A DNA stretch of 64,000 nucleotides, taken from Pseudoxanthomonas sp. z9 (GTDB lineage: Bacteria > Pseudomonadota > Gammaproteobacteria > Xanthomonadales > Xanthomonadaceae). Below are positions 8,834 to 20,289 of the stretch, piece after piece. The stretch covers positions 124,001-188,000 of the forward strand of contig NZ_VFID01000002.1 in assembly GCF_006542425.1 (NCBI RefSeq), given 5' to 3'. The stretch's first letter is position 1, and each line of letters begins with the position of its first letter. Position numbers and translations under genes: made by a program. The notes beneath the pieces are model-generated. The model made no database searches. It worked only from the letters and a program-made list of their open reading frames with translations, and was not told the DNA's origin.

Positions 8834-10060
8834 ATGCGCGCGGACATTCCCGGCAGGCTCGCGTTCGATGAAGCGTTGGCGATCGTCCGCAGCGTGGCCA
8901 CGGCGCGTATGCTCGGGATCGAACGCATCCCGGTCCGACGCGCCGAAGGGCGGATCCTGGCGGAGGCCATCACCGCGCCCATCGCGCTGCCGCCATTCGA
9001 CAACAGCCGGATGGACGGATTCGCGCTGCGTCATGCCGATCTTGCCGGCGCCGGACAGCCGGCGCGCCTGCGCATCGCCGGCGAGCAGTATGCCGGTGCC
9101 GAGGGCAGCGATGCGCCGATCGCCGCGGGAACCTGCGTGCGCATCACCACCGGCGCGGCGTTGCCGGCCGGCGCGGACACGGTCGTCATGAAAGAAGACG
9201 TCCGCGAAGACGGCGGATGGATTGAACTGAAGGATGCACCGGTCGCCGGTGCGGACATCCGGCGCGCGGGCGAGGATGTCGCGGCGGGCGAACCGATCCT
9301 GGCCGCGGGTCAGGTGCTGAGCCCGGTCCGGACCAGCCTGCTGGCGGCCCTGGGCATCGCGGACGTCGCGGTGACGCGTCGACCGACGGTGGCGGTGTTC
9401 ACCACCGGTGACGAACTGGTCGAACCCGGGATGCCGCTGCCGCCGGGGCGCATCTACAACAGCAACCGCGAACTGCTGATGGGATTGCTCCGCCAGCAGG
9501 GACTGGAGCCGACCGCCTGGCCAACGCTGCCGGACGATCCCGAAAGGGTCCGCATCCAACTGGAAGACGCCGCCTCGGCGTTCGACGTGGTGTTGACCTG
9601 CGGTGGTGTTTCCGCCGGCGAGAAGGACTTCCTGCCCGGCTTTCTCGCCGAGAGTGGCAAGGTCCATTTCTGGAGGGTGCGGATGAAGCCGGGCATGCCG
9701 GTCCTGTTCGGCGAACGGAAACAGGCGGTATTCCTGTCGCTGCCGGGCAATCCGGTCTCGGTGCTGGCGACCTTCCTTGCCCTGGGCGTTCCGTTGCTGG
9801 ACGGCCTGCAGGGTCGAAGCGAAGGCCGGCCACGCTGGCATGCGCGACTGGCCGCGCCCTGGCGGAAAAACCACGTTCGCCACGAGTTCCTGCGCGGACG
9901 GCTGCAACCGGATGCGGACGGGGTTTTGCGCGTGGTTCCGAATGCCGCCGACGCCTCGCATCGCCTGCGCGGCGCAGCCGACAGCAACGCACTGATCGTG
10001 CTGCCGGACGGCGAACACGACTACGGCGCGGACGACGTGGTGGAAATCCTGCCGTACTGA
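8834..10060 (+). CDS. moeA: Molybdopterin molybdenumtransferase MoeA
   Basis: The 408-residue protein inserts molybdate into adenylated molybdopterin. Family motifs are present: PPFDNSRMDGFALR (about residues 54-67), FTTGDELVEPG and IYNSNRELL in the MoCF-binding domain, TCGGVSAGEKDF, and LPGNPVSVLATF. It starts 11 bp after der, with GGAG just ahead of ATG 8834. It is followed 44 bp later by a MoeB-like adenylyltransferase, so the two form a small molybdenum/sulfur-carrier cofactor unit. No other moa genes are in the window. Confidence 0.95.
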   Translation: MRADIPGRLAFDEALAIVRSVATARMLGIERIPVRRAEGRILAEAITAPIALPPFDNSRMDGFALRHADLAGAGQPARLRIAGEQYAGAEGSDAPIAAGTCVRITTGAALPAGADTVVMKEDVREDGGWIELKDAPVAGADIRRAGEDVAAGEPILAAGQVLSPVRTSLLAALGIADVAVTRRPTVAVFTTGDELVEPGMPLPPGRIYNSNRELLMGLLRQQGLEPTAWPTLPDDPERVRIQLEDAASAFDVVLTCGGVSAGEKDFLPGFLAESGKVHFWRVRMKPGMPVLFGERKQAVFLSLPGNPVSVLATFLALGVPLLDGLQGRSEGRPRWHARLAAPWRKNHVRHEFLRGRLQPDADGVLRVVPNAADASHRLRGAADSNALIVLPDGEHDYGADDVVEILPY

Positions 10061-10104
10061 TCGGCGTGGACGCCGGCGCCGGCGAACTGCGCGATAATCC
10101 GTGC

Positions 10105-11241
10105 ATGGACATCCGTGAAATCACCCCGGCGCAGGTGCGTGAGCATCTGGCCCACGGCGCCGTCTTCATCGACGTGCGCGAGGAACACGAGCGCGTGGGG
10201 GGCCAGGCCGAAGGCGCCATCGGCGTGGCCAAGGGCGATCTGCTGGCCGACCCGTCCCGTCACCTTCCCGATCCGCAACGCGAGGTCGTCCTGATCTGCC
10301 AGCGTGGCGGCCGCTCGATGGATGCCGCCAGATCGTTGCAGGCGGCCGGGTATGCGCGATTGCTGTCGGTCGCGGGTGGAACCGGCCGCTGGATCGACGA
10401 AGGGTTGCCGGTGGTCAAACCACAACTCGACGCGGAAGCCGCCGATTTCTACGACCGCTACTCGCGCCACCTGCTGTTGCCGGAAGTCGGGGTGGAAGGG
10501 CAGCGCCGCCTGCGCGAGGCGAGGGTTTTGATGATCGGCGCCGGTGGGCTGGGCTCGCCAGCCGGTTATTACCTGGCCGCGGCCGGTATCGGCCATCTGC
10601 GCATCGCCGACGACGATGTCGTCGATCGCAGCAACCTGCAGCGGCAGATTCTCCATACCGAGGCGCGCATCGGCCAGGCCAAGGTCGATTCCGCCCAGGC
10701 CACGCTCAATGCACTCAACCCCGGCACGCGGATCGAAACGGTGCAGGAACGGGTCACTTCGGCCAACGTCGAGCGCCTGCTCGAAGGCGTGGACGTGGTG
10801 CTGGACGGCGCCGACAACTTCCCGGTGCGCTATCTGCTCAACGATGCGTGCGTGAAGCTGGGCAAGCCGCTGGTCTACGGCGCGGTGCAACGTTTCGAGG
10901 GGCAGGTGAGCGTGTTCGATGCGGGCCGCCAGCGTGGGCAGGCGCCGTGCTACCGCTGCCTGTTCCCGGAACCGCCGCCGCCGGAATTCGCCCCCAACTG
11001 CGCTGAAGCCGGTGTGCTGGGCGTCTTGCCGGGGGTAATCGGACTGCTCCAGGCGACCGAAGTGATCAAGCTGCTGCTGGGCGCGGGCGAACCGCTGAGC
11101 GGGCGCCTGCTGCATTTCGATGCGCTGGGCATGCGATTCCGCGAGACCCGCCTGCGCGCCGATCCGCATTGCCCGGTCTGCGCGCCCGGCGTGGCGTTCC
11201 CCGGCTACATCGACTACGCCAGGTTCTGCGGGGTAGGCTGA
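10105..11241 (+). CDS. moeB: MoeB/ThiF-type sulfur-carrier adenylyltransferase with N-terminal rhodanese domain
   Basis: A 378-residue fusion. Residues about 1-105 form a rhodanese domain whose active-site loop is CQRGGRS. Residues about 125-378 form an E1-like adenylyltransferase with the ATP motif GAGGLGSP, the R-x(n)-NLQRQ segment, LDGADNFPVRYLLND and two zinc-binding Cys pairs (CYRC and CPVC). Such proteins adenylate the C-terminal Gly of MoaD or ThiS. The rhodanese part could supply the sulfur. Here the rhodanese is N-terminal, whereas in eukaryotic MOCS3 it is C-terminal. Pairing with moeA suggests molybdopterin synthesis, but ThiS activation is possible. Confidence 0.88.
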   Translation: MDIREITPAQVREHLAHGAVFIDVREEHERVGGQAEGAIGVAKGDLLADPSRHLPDPQREVVLICQRGGRSMDAARSLQAAGYARLLSVAGGTGRWIDEGLPVVKPQLDAEAADFYDRYSRHLLLPEVGVEGQRRLREARVLMIGAGGLGSPAGYYLAAAGIGHLRIADDDVVDRSNLQRQILHTEARIGQAKVDSAQATLNALNPGTRIETVQERVTSANVERLLEGVDVVLDGADNFPVRYLLNDACVKLGKPLVYGAVQRFEGQVSVFDAGRQRGQAPCYRCLFPEPPPPEFAPNCAEAGVLGVLPGVIGLLQATEVIKLLLGAGEPLSGRLLHFDALGMRFRETRLRADPHCPVCAPGVAFPGYIDYARFCGVG

Positions 11242-11245
11242 GCGC

Positions 11246-11263
11246 GCGCCATCGCGATGGCGC
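11246..11263. terminator. Palindrome between convergent genes
   Basis: GCGCCATCGCGATGGCGC is a perfect 18-bp palindrome in the 48-bp gap between the convergent moeB-like and LysR genes. It has no T-run on either side, so it is at most a weak or factor-assisted bidirectional terminator. Confidence 0.35.
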
Positions 11264-11289
11264 CGGGTGTCGCGGATTCAACGCCCGGA

Positions 11290-12210
11290 TCAGGCCGAGG
11301 ACGGTGGCTGCGTATGCGGCGAAATCTGCAACTCCAGCCAGTCGACGAACAACCGCAGCAGCCGTGACTGGCGCCGGCGCGGGGGATACAGCACCGCGAT
11401 CGGCAGGCTGGGCGGGTGGAAGCCGGGGACGAGGATTTCCAGCAGTTCGCCGCGCGCAATCAGGTGCGCCACGTCGTAGCGCGGCACCTGGATGACGCCC
11501 AGTCCAGCCAGGCAGCAGGCGATATAGGCTTCGGCGTTGCTTACGGCCACGCGCCCCTTCATGGACAATTCGTGCGTGCGCCCGTGCCGGTCGTCGAGAT
11601 ACTCCCAGAGTTCCGGCTTGCCCGCGGCGACGCGGCCGAAATGGACCGCGGGCAACGTGGCCAGCCGTTGCAGATCGGTGGGCATGCCATGTTCGGCCAG
11701 CAACGCGGGGCTGGCGCAGGTGGTCTGCGGCAGCCGGCCCAGGGGGCGACTGGCCAGATCCTGCTCGCCTGATTCGCCCACCCGCAGCACGCAGTCGATG
11801 CCTTCCTCCAGCAGATCGCTGAACTTGTCCGTGCTGCCCAGTTCCAACCGGACATCCGGATAGCGGCGCAGGAATTCGGGCAGGGCCGGCGCGATCAGGC
11901 GGCGGGCGATGCGCGCCGGCACCTCGACCCGCAGCAGTCCTTCGGGCGGCTGCTCGGCGCGGAACAGGCCATCGACCTCGCCCGCATCCGAGAGCAGACG
12001 GCCGGCGCGTTCGTACAGCAGTTCGCCTTCGCCGGTCAGGTGGACCCGGCGGGTGGTGCGCTGGAACAGGCCCACGCCCAATCGCTCCTCCAGTTTCTGG
12101 ATGGCGGCGGATACCGAGGACGTCGCCAGGCCCAGGCCGTCGGCGGCGCGGGTGAAGCTGCCTGTCTCGGCCACGCGCTGGAAGATCGCCAGGGATTGGA
12201 GCAGATCCAT
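11290..12210 (-). CDS. LysR-family transcriptional regulator
   Basis: The 306-residue protein begins MDLLQSLAIFQRVAETGSFT with the standard LysR winged HTH (about residues 1-60: RAADGLGLATSSVSAAIQKLEERLGV). A substrate-binding domain of the CrgA/DmlR branch follows (VEVPARIARRLIAPALPEFL, LASRPLGRLP). ATG 12210 is chosen because it aligns with family N-termini; the 30 extra residues upstream are non-coding in character. It is divergent from the short-chain dehydrogenase gene, with about 100 bp between the two starts, the classic layout for LysR activation of a neighbour. The effector is unknown. Confidence 0.9.
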   Translation of the reverse strand: MDLLQSLAIFQRVAETGSFTRAADGLGLATSSVSAAIQKLEERLGVGLFQRTTRRVHLTGEGELLYERAGRLLSDAGEVDGLFRAEQPPEGLLRVEVPARIARRLIAPALPEFLRRYPDVRLELGSTDKFSDLLEEGIDCVLRVGESGEQDLASRPLGRLPQTTCASPALLAEHGMPTDLQRLATLPAVHFGRVAAGKPELWEYLDDRHGRTHELSMKGRVAVSNAEAYIACCLAGLGVIQVPRYDVAHLIARGELLEILVPGFHPPSLPIAVLYPPRRRQSRLLRLFVDWLELQISPHTQPPSSA

Positions 12211-12256
12211 GATCGATTGTTCGGTTTCCCCGAAAAGACTTTGAGATTGGGTTCTG

Positions 12257-12269
12257 TTTATCAGATAAA
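12257..12269. promoter_or_regulatory. Inverted repeat, candidate LysR operator
   Basis: TTTATC-A-GATAAA is a perfect inverted repeat in the 104-bp divergent gap, about 47 bp from each start. It contains the T-N11-A spacing typical of LysR boxes. The function is inferred from position. Confidence 0.5.
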
Positions 12270-12314
12270 TCCGAGAATTCAAACTGCCGGCTCCCCTCAC
12301 TCCTGGAGCACGTC

Positions 12315-13085
12315 ATGAGCCATTCCCTGCAAGGCAAGGTCGCCGTGATCGCCGGCGGCGGCAAGAACCTGGGCGCCCTGATTGCCCGCCAGTTCGCGGA
12401 AGCGGGCGTCGCCGGCATCGCCATCCACTACAACAGCGACGCTTCCCGCGCCGACGCCGAGCACACCGCCGCCGAGCTGAAAGCGGGCGGCACCGAGGCC
12501 ATCCTGTTCCAGGGCGATCTGTCGGTGGTCGGCAACAACGTCGAACTGTTCGAGCGCACCGTGCAGCACTTCGGTCGCGCGGACATCGCGGTCAATACCG
12601 CCGGCCTGGTCATCAAGAAGCCGATCCTGGAGGTCACCGAAGACGACTACGACCGCAGTTTCGACGTCAACTCGAAAGCGGCCTTCTTCTTCATCCAGCA
12701 GGCCGGCAGGTCATTGGCGGACGGTGGCAAGATCGTCACCATCGTCAGCTCGTTGCTGGCCGCCTACACCCCGTTCTACGCGGTCTATCCGGGCAGCAAG
12801 GCGCCGGTGGAGCACTACACCCGTGCCGCCTCCAAGGAGTTCGGCGCGCGTGGCATCTCGGTGAACGCGATCGGCCCGGGACCGATGGACACGCCGTTCT
12901 TCTACGGCCAGGAAACCGCCGAGTCCACCGCCTACCACAGCACCGCGGCCGCGCTCAGCGCCTACTCGAAGAAAGGCCTGACCGATATCGAGGACATCGC
13001 CCCGATCGTGCGCTTCCTGGTCACCGATGGCTGGTGGATCACCGGCCAGACGATCTTCGCCAACGGCGGCTACACCACGCGTTGA
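12315..13085 (+). CDS. Short-chain dehydrogenase/reductase (SDR)
   Basis: A classical SDR of 256 residues. The NAD(P)-binding turn is GGGKNLG (about residues 14-20) instead of the commoner TGxxxGxG. The NAG-type element reads NTAG, the catalytic Ser lies in TIVSSLLA, and YPGSK gives the YxxxK pair. The FANGGYTTR end matches the family. SDRs of this type oxidise or reduce small alcohols and ketones; the substrate cannot be read from sequence. It is divergent from the LysR gene that probably controls it. A GGAG stretch precedes ATG 12315. Confidence 0.88.
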   Translation: MSHSLQGKVAVIAGGGKNLGALIARQFAEAGVAGIAIHYNSDASRADAEHTAAELKAGGTEAILFQGDLSVVGNNVELFERTVQHFGRADIAVNTAGLVIKKPILEVTEDDYDRSFDVNSKAAFFFIQQAGRSLADGGKIVTIVSSLLAAYTPFYAVYPGSKAPVEHYTRAASKEFGARGISVNAIGPGPMDTPFFYGQETAESTAYHSTAAALSAYSKKGLTDIEDIAPIVRFLVTDGWWITGQTIFANGGYTTR

Positions 13086-13210
13086 CGCGCCGACAAGGTT
13101 CGCCGCTGCGGCCGTGGCACGGGCGGCGGACCTTGGGTTATGTTCGCACCGTGGCGTCCGCCCGGACGCCACGGCCGCCCACGGCAGTCTCCACTTCGAA
13201 GGGGAACGGG

Positions 13211-13462
13211 ATGCGCACGCTGATCTTGATCGTACTGGGTCTGGTATTGGCCGCGCTGGCCATGCATTTCTCGCCAGCCGGCAAGCGGGGCCTGTGGGCC
13301 GGCGGCTTCGCGCTGGCCTGGCTGGGCGTGGTGGGCTGGAACCTGCGCACCGGCTTGTCGCATGGCTATTCGCTGGGCGAGGAACTGCCCATCCAGTTGC
13401 TCATCTATGCCGTGCCGGTCGCCACCGCACTGGCATGGTGGCTGCGTACGCGTTCCCACTGA
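13211..13462 (+). CDS. Small membrane protein of unknown function
   Basis: An 83-residue protein with three likely membrane segments (about residues 2-18, 28-46 and 61-77) and a basic C-terminus. GGGGAACGGG precedes ATG 13211. I do not recognise the family. It ends 20 bp before the LtrA gene on the same strand and may share its transcript. Confidence 0.6.
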   Translation: MRTLILIVLGLVLAALAMHFSPAGKRGLWAGGFALAWLGVVGWNLRTGLSHGYSLGEELPIQLLIYAVPVATALAWWLRTRSH

Positions 13463-13482
13463 ATCCGCCAAGGAAGCGTCGC

Positions 13483-14679
13483 ATGGAAACGAACGGCTCA
13501 TGGCTGCGCACGCGTGGCCAGCGGGACAGCGGCAAGGTCTCGATGACCGAACTGTTCTTCGACCTGGTATTCGTGTTCGCGGTAACCCAGCTGTCGCATA
13601 CGCTGCTAGAGCATTTGGACCTGGGTGGGTTCCTGCGTACATCGGCGCTGTTCCTGGCGATCTGGTGGCTGTGGATCTTCACCTCGTGGTGCACCAACTG
13701 GCTGAATCCGGATACGACCGCGGTGCGGTTGCTGCTGTTCGCGCTGATGCTGGGTGGGCTGGTGCTGTCCTCGTCGATTCCACAGGCATTCGGCGCGACG
13801 GGTTTGGCCTTCGGACTGCTGTTCGCCGTCATGCAGGTGGGACGTTCGCTGTTCATGGTGCGCGCCTTTCGTGGACACCGGGACCAGCGCGACAACTTCC
13901 TGCGGATGAGCCTGTGGCTGCTGCTGTCCGGTGCGTTCTGGCTTGCCGGCGGCTTGCTGGAAGACCAGCAGCGATTGATCTGCTGGCTGGTTGCGCTGGG
14001 CATCGAGTACGCGGCGCCCGCGATGTACTTCCGTGTGCCGGGCCTGGGACGGTCGCGGACCAGCGACTGGGACGTGGACGGCGCGCATCTGGCCGAACGC
14101 TGCATGCTGTTCGTGATCATCGCGTTGGGTGAGTCGTTGCTGGTCACCGGCGCCACCTTTGCCGGCCTGGCCTGGACACCGGCGACCGTGGCGGGCTTCC
14201 TGGCCGCCTTCCTGGGCAGCGTGGCGATGTGGTGGGTGTACTTCGACTCGGGCGCGGAACATGCCAGCCACCGCATCGCGCACTCCGAAGATCCCGGACG
14301 CCTGGCGCGGGTGGCGTATACCTACACGCACCTGCTGATCGTCGCGGGCATCATCGTCTGCGCGGTGGCCGACGAACTGGTGCTGGTGCATCCGGATCAC
14401 GCTTCGCCGGCGGGGACCGTCGCGATCCTGGGCGGTCCCGCGCTCTACCTGAGCGGCAACGCGCTGTTCAAATGGCTTACCCGCGAGCGTCGTTTCCCGC
14501 CGCTTTCGCATCTGGCCGGACTGGTCCTGTTGGCGCTGATGGGTGGCTGGGTCGCGTTGGCGCATCCTTCTGCGCTGTCGCTGGGCATTGGCACGACCCT
14601 GGTGATGATGACGGTGGCGATCTGGGAAACGCGGGCGCTGCGCCGGGGCAGGGCGCCAGGCCATGCATCCGAGGCCTGA
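13483..14679 (+). CDS. Low temperature requirement protein A (LtrA) family membrane protein
   Basis: A 398-residue polytopic membrane protein with about 12 predicted helices. The N-terminal MTELFFDLVFVFAVTQLSH (about residues 21-39) is the hallmark of the LtrA family, and AERCMLFVIIALGESLLVTG is a second conserved stretch. LtrA was named for growth at low temperature in Listeria, but its molecular role is not established. An AAGGAAG stretch precedes ATG 13483. The gene is followed by the Kef-type antiporter about 60 bp on. Confidence 0.9.
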   Translation: METNGSWLRTRGQRDSGKVSMTELFFDLVFVFAVTQLSHTLLEHLDLGGFLRTSALFLAIWWLWIFTSWCTNWLNPDTTAVRLLLFALMLGGLVLSSSIPQAFGATGLAFGLLFAVMQVGRSLFMVRAFRGHRDQRDNFLRMSLWLLLSGAFWLAGGLLEDQQRLICWLVALGIEYAAPAMYFRVPGLGRSRTSDWDVDGAHLAERCMLFVIIALGESLLVTGATFAGLAWTPATVAGFLAAFLGSVAMWWVYFDSGAEHASHRIAHSEDPGRLARVAYTYTHLLIVAGIIVCAVADELVLVHPDHASPAGTVAILGGPALYLSGNALFKWLTRERRFPPLSHLAGLVLLALMGGWVALAHPSALSLGIGTTLVMMTVAIWETRALRRGRAPGHASEA

Positions 14680-14739
14680 ACACGGCCGATGAGTTGATCG
14701 CGACGACGGACAGGGGTGGGTAACGCTAGACTGGCCGCC

Positions 14740-16578
14740 ATGTCAGTCGAATCCACCACCAGCGACCTGGTCAAGGTCGTCGCCCTGCTGGGCGCGGCCG
14801 TCGTCGCCGTGCCGATTTTCCGTCGCCTCGGCCTGGGCTCCGTGCTGGGCTACCTCGCCGCCGGTTTGCTGATTGGTCCGTTCGGGCTGGGCTGGTTCTC
14901 CGATGCCCAGGCCATCCTGCATGTGGCCGAACTGGGCGTGGTGATGTTCCTGTTCGTGATTGGCCTGGAAATGCGGCCTTCGCACCTGTGGAGCCTGCGT
15001 GGCGAGATCTTCGGGCTCGGCACGCTGCAGATCCTGGCCTGCGGGATCGCCCTGACCGGCGTGGGACTGGCCTTCGGCTATTCGCTGCCGGTTTCCTTCA
15101 TCGGTGCCATGGGTTTCGTGCTGACCTCCACCGCGGTGGTCATGCAGTTGCTGGGCGAGCGCGGTGACATTGCATTGCCGCGCGGACAGCGGATCGTGTC
15201 CATCCTGTTGTTCGAGGATCTGCTGATCGTGCCGCTGCTGGCGGTGGTCGCGCTGATGTCGCCGGATGTCGCCGCCCGTGGTGGTGAGTCGCGCTGGCTC
15301 GGCATCGGCATCGCCGCCGCGTCGGTGGCCGGACTGGTCGCGGCCGGCATCTGGCTGCTCAACCCGCTGTTCCGGATCCTGGCGGCGGCGCGCGCGCGCG
15401 AGGTGATGACCGCCGCCGCGCTGCTGGTGGTGCTGGGCGCGGCGCTGCTGATGCAACTGGGCGGCCTGTCGATGGCGATGGGCGCGTTCCTCGCCGGCGT
15501 GTTGTTGTCCGAATCCACCTTCCGCCACCAGATCGAGGCGGACATCGAGCCCTTCCGCGGCATCCTGCTGGGCCTGTTCTTCCTGGGCGTGGGCATGGCC
15601 CTGGACCTGGGCGTGGTATGGGGCCATTGGCCGCTGATCCTGAGCGCGGTGCTGGCGATGATGCTGGTCAAGGCCATCGCCATCTACGCGGTCGCGCGGT
15701 TGACCCGGACCTGCCATGCCGAGGCGCTGGATCGCGCGGTGGTCATGGCGCAGGGCGGCGAGTTCGCCTTCGTGCTGTTCGGCGCCGCCGCCGCGGCGCA
15801 CGTCATCGATGCGGAGATCGCCGCCAACCTGACCGCGATCGTGGTGCTGTCGATGGCATTGACGCCGTTGTTCGCCACCTTGTTCCGCCGTTTCGCGCCC
15901 AAGACCCAGGCCAACCTGGAAGGCGTGGACAAGGCCGAGGGCCTGAGCGGTAGCGTGCTGATCATCGGCTTTGGCCGCTTCGGCCAGGTGATGAGCCAGT
16001 CGCTGCTGGCGCGCGACGTGGACGTGACCATCATCGACAACGACATCGAGATGATCCGCAGTGCCGAGGAATTCGGCTTCAAGATCTACTACGGCGATGG
16101 CACCCGCCTGGATGTGCTGCATGCCTCCGGAGCCGACAGCGCCCGCGCCATCGCGGTCTGCATCGACAAGCGCGAGTCGGCCAGCCGGATCGTGGAACTG
16201 GCCCGGCAGGAATTTCCGCAGGCCAAGCTGCTGGTCCGCTCCTTCGATCGCGAGCATTCGCTGGCGCTCGTCGCCGCCGGCGTCGACTACCAGATCCGCG
16301 AGACCTTCGAGTCGGCGGTGAACTTCGGCGAAGCGGCCCTGATCCAGTTGGGCGTGCCGGAGGACGAGGCGGCCGAGATCGCCGAGGAAGTGCGCCGGCT
16401 CGACGCCGAGCGGTTCGAACTGGAAATCGCCGCGGGCGATGTGCGCGCCGGCATCCCGCTGATGCGCGGCAACCAGCCGTTCAAGCCGAGCCCCACGCCG
16501 TTCACGCCGCCGCGGCGCGAGGCGCGGGCGCTCAACGACGAGGCCGCCCAGGTCATCGGCGAAGAGGAAGAGGAGTAG
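14740..16578 (+). CDS. Kef-type monovalent cation:proton antiporter (CPA2) with TrkA-N domain
   Basis: The 612-residue protein has an N-terminal CPA2 membrane domain (about residues 1-385, 12-13 helices, GLEMRPSHLW, LTSTAVVMQLL). A cytoplasmic TrkA-N/RCK NAD-binding domain follows from about residue 405 (VLIIGFGRFGQVMSQSLL) with a KTN tail. This is the architecture of KefB/KefC potassium efflux systems, which protect against electrophiles by cytoplasm acidification. No KefF/KefG-like ancillary oxidoreductase lies beside it. ATG 14740 aligns with family starts; a GTG at 14716 would add eight residues. The 3' end overlaps the convergent hydrolase gene by 26 nt. Confidence 0.92.
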   Translation: MSVESTTSDLVKVVALLGAAVVAVPIFRRLGLGSVLGYLAAGLLIGPFGLGWFSDAQAILHVAELGVVMFLFVIGLEMRPSHLWSLRGEIFGLGTLQILACGIALTGVGLAFGYSLPVSFIGAMGFVLTSTAVVMQLLGERGDIALPRGQRIVSILLFEDLLIVPLLAVVALMSPDVAARGGESRWLGIGIAAASVAGLVAAGIWLLNPLFRILAAARAREVMTAAALLVVLGAALLMQLGGLSMAMGAFLAGVLLSESTFRHQIEADIEPFRGILLGLFFLGVGMALDLGVVWGHWPLILSAVLAMMLVKAIAIYAVARLTRTCHAEALDRAVVMAQGGEFAFVLFGAAAAAHVIDAEIAANLTAIVVLSMALTPLFATLFRRFAPKTQANLEGVDKAEGLSGSVLIIGFGRFGQVMSQSLLARDVDVTIIDNDIEMIRSAEEFGFKIYYGDGTRLDVLHASGADSARAIAVCIDKRESASRIVELARQEFPQAKLLVRSFDREHSLALVAAGVDYQIRETFESAVNFGEAALIQLGVPEDEAAEIAEEVRRLDAERFELEIAAGDVRAGIPLMRGNQPFKPSPTPFTPPRREARALNDEAAQVIGEEEEE

Positions 16579-17398
16579 TTTCCCGACCCGCGGGGACTGG
16601 CGAGCCTTCGCGCAGGAAATCGGCGATGCCCGACCAGTAGCGCGGCGATGCGGACAGGTCATCGTGTCCGGCATCGGCGAAGGCGATCACGCGCGGCGGT
16701 GTCGCCGCCGCCGCGACCAGCCGATCCGTGTGCGCGGGCGGCACCACGGCATCGTGTCCGGCGCGCAGCAGCAGCCATTCGCCGCGATGCGCGGGCAGGT
16801 GACGGACCGACTCGTAGCGGTCACGCAGCAGCCATCGCACCGGCAGCCAGGGATAGTGGGTGCCGGCCACGGCGGCGAGGCTGTCGAAGGGCGTGACCAG
16901 CACCAGCCGATCGACCGGCCGCCGCGCCGCGACCTGCACCGCGATCGCGCTGCCGAGGCTGCGCCCGATCACTGCGATACGGCCATGCGGATGACGCTTG
17001 CGAACATCGTCGTACAAGGCGAGCGCATCGGCTACCAATCTGGCCTCGTCAGGGCTGCCGGCATTGGCACCGTAGCCGCGATATGGCAGCAGGTAGATGC
17101 TCCAGTCCGGCAGCGCGCGGTCGAAGTCGGCGGCATTGTCCTGCACGCGCTCGGCATTGCCGCCAAAATAGATCAAGGCATCGGCCTGATCGGGATGCAG
17201 TCGCCATCCGTGCAGGGTCAGGTCATCGCGGCGGAGTTCGAAGTCCGTGCCGGCGACGAGCGTGCGCGTGGCCTGCGGGAAATAGATGAAATGACGCTGC
17301 TGCGCGTACATGCCGGCGCACAGCGCCAGCCAGGCCAGCACCGGCAGGGCGAGGAGGGCCAGCCACGGCCACATGCGCCGCCCGCGTCCCTCAGCCAT
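16553..17398 (-). CDS. Alpha/beta hydrolase, membrane-anchored (BEM46/YfhR-like)
   Basis: A 281-residue protein with an N-terminal hydrophobic anchor (about residues 10-30) and an alpha/beta-hydrolase fold. The oxyanion/early strand region reads ALIYFGGNAERVQDN, the nucleophile elbow GRSLGS contains the catalytic Ser, and the acid and His are likely in AGHDAVVPP and DAGHDDLS. It resembles the eukaryotic BEM46/ABHD13 and bacterial YfhR group, whose substrates are uncertain. It is translated just after DUF1244, overlapping it by 8 nt. Its 3' end is convergent with and overlaps the antiporter gene. Confidence 0.85.
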   Translation of the reverse strand: MAEGRGRRMWPWLALLALPVLAWLALCAGMYAQQRHFIYFPQATRTLVAGTDFELRRDDLTLHGWRLHPDQADALIYFGGNAERVQDNAADFDRALPDWSIYLLPYRGYGANAGSPDEARLVADALALYDDVRKRHPHGRIAVIGRSLGSAIAVQVAARRPVDRLVLVTPFDSLAAVAGTHYPWLPVRWLLRDRYESVRHLPAHRGEWLLLRAGHDAVVPPAHTDRLVAAAATPPRVIAFADAGHDDLSASPRYWSGIADFLREGSPVPAGRETTPLPLRR

Positions 17399-17687
17399 GC
17401 CGCTTCCGGGCCGCTTCGAATGCCGCCAGTTGCTCCGGAGTGGCTTCCGGCTGGTGCCGTGCTTTCCATTCGGCGAACGGCATGCCGTAGACGCGCTCGC
17501 GCGCCTGTTCCTTGTCCATCGGCTGCCCCTGCTCGGCGGCCGCCTCGCGGTACCAGTCGGCCAGGCAGTTGCGGCAGAAGCCGGCCAGGATCATCAGATC
17601 GATGTTCTGCACGTCCGGGCGCTGCTCGTTCAGGTGCTGGAGCAGGCGGCGGAAAGCGGCGGCTTCGATGGCGATGGTGTCGTTCAT
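17391..17687 (-). CDS. DUF1244 family protein
   Basis: A 98-residue helical protein with the family motif [14 protein letters not shown], whose CxxC pair suggests metal or redox chemistry, and a conserved YGMPFAEWK segment. DUF1244 proteins are widespread in proteobacteria and have no established function. ATG 17687 gives the usual length. The stop overlaps the hydrolase start, so the two are coupled. The region between it and folD (17688-17802) holds the divergent promoters; I see no distinct motif there. Confidence 0.88.
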   Translation of the reverse strand: MNDTIAIEAAAFRRLLQHLNEQRPDVQNIDLMILAGFCRNCLADWYREAAAEQGQPMDKEQARERVYGMPFAEWKARHQPEATPEQLAAFEAARKRHG

Positions 17688-17802
17688 GCGGGTTCCTGTG
17701 GCGGCGTTTCCGCGGGGCGGCCGCGCGTCGCCGCTCACACAGGAAAGCCGGAATCGGGGAGAATATGCGGACTCTACACCGCTCCGATCCCCTCCGATCC
17801 CG

Positions 17803-20200
<2,398 letters not shown>

Positions 20201-20207
20201 TCCATCC

Positions 20208-20235
20208 GGGAATGGGGAATCGGGAATCGGGAATC
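20208..20235. repeat. Four tandem heptamers GGGAATC/G between guaB and guaA
   Basis: GGGAATG followed by three exact GGGAATC units runs through 20208-20235, starting 8 bp after the guaB stop. Short GGGAATC-type microrepeats are often seen between genes in xanthomonads. A unit-number difference would change the guaB-guaA spacing. Confidence 0.8.
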
Positions 20236-20289
20236 GATACCCCCAGCATGGCCGCATCCGTTCCCGACTCCACTCCGAATGCGGGCGCC

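Noticed and set aside
13027..13482. Upstream extension of the LtrA gene from 13027
   Set aside because: It would overlap the end of the SDR gene and the small membrane ORF; the LtrA signature begins about 20 residues after ATG 13483.
14743..16674. 643-codon minus-strand open frame
   Set aside because: Antisense shadow of the Kef-type antiporter; very rich in His, Gln and Arg.
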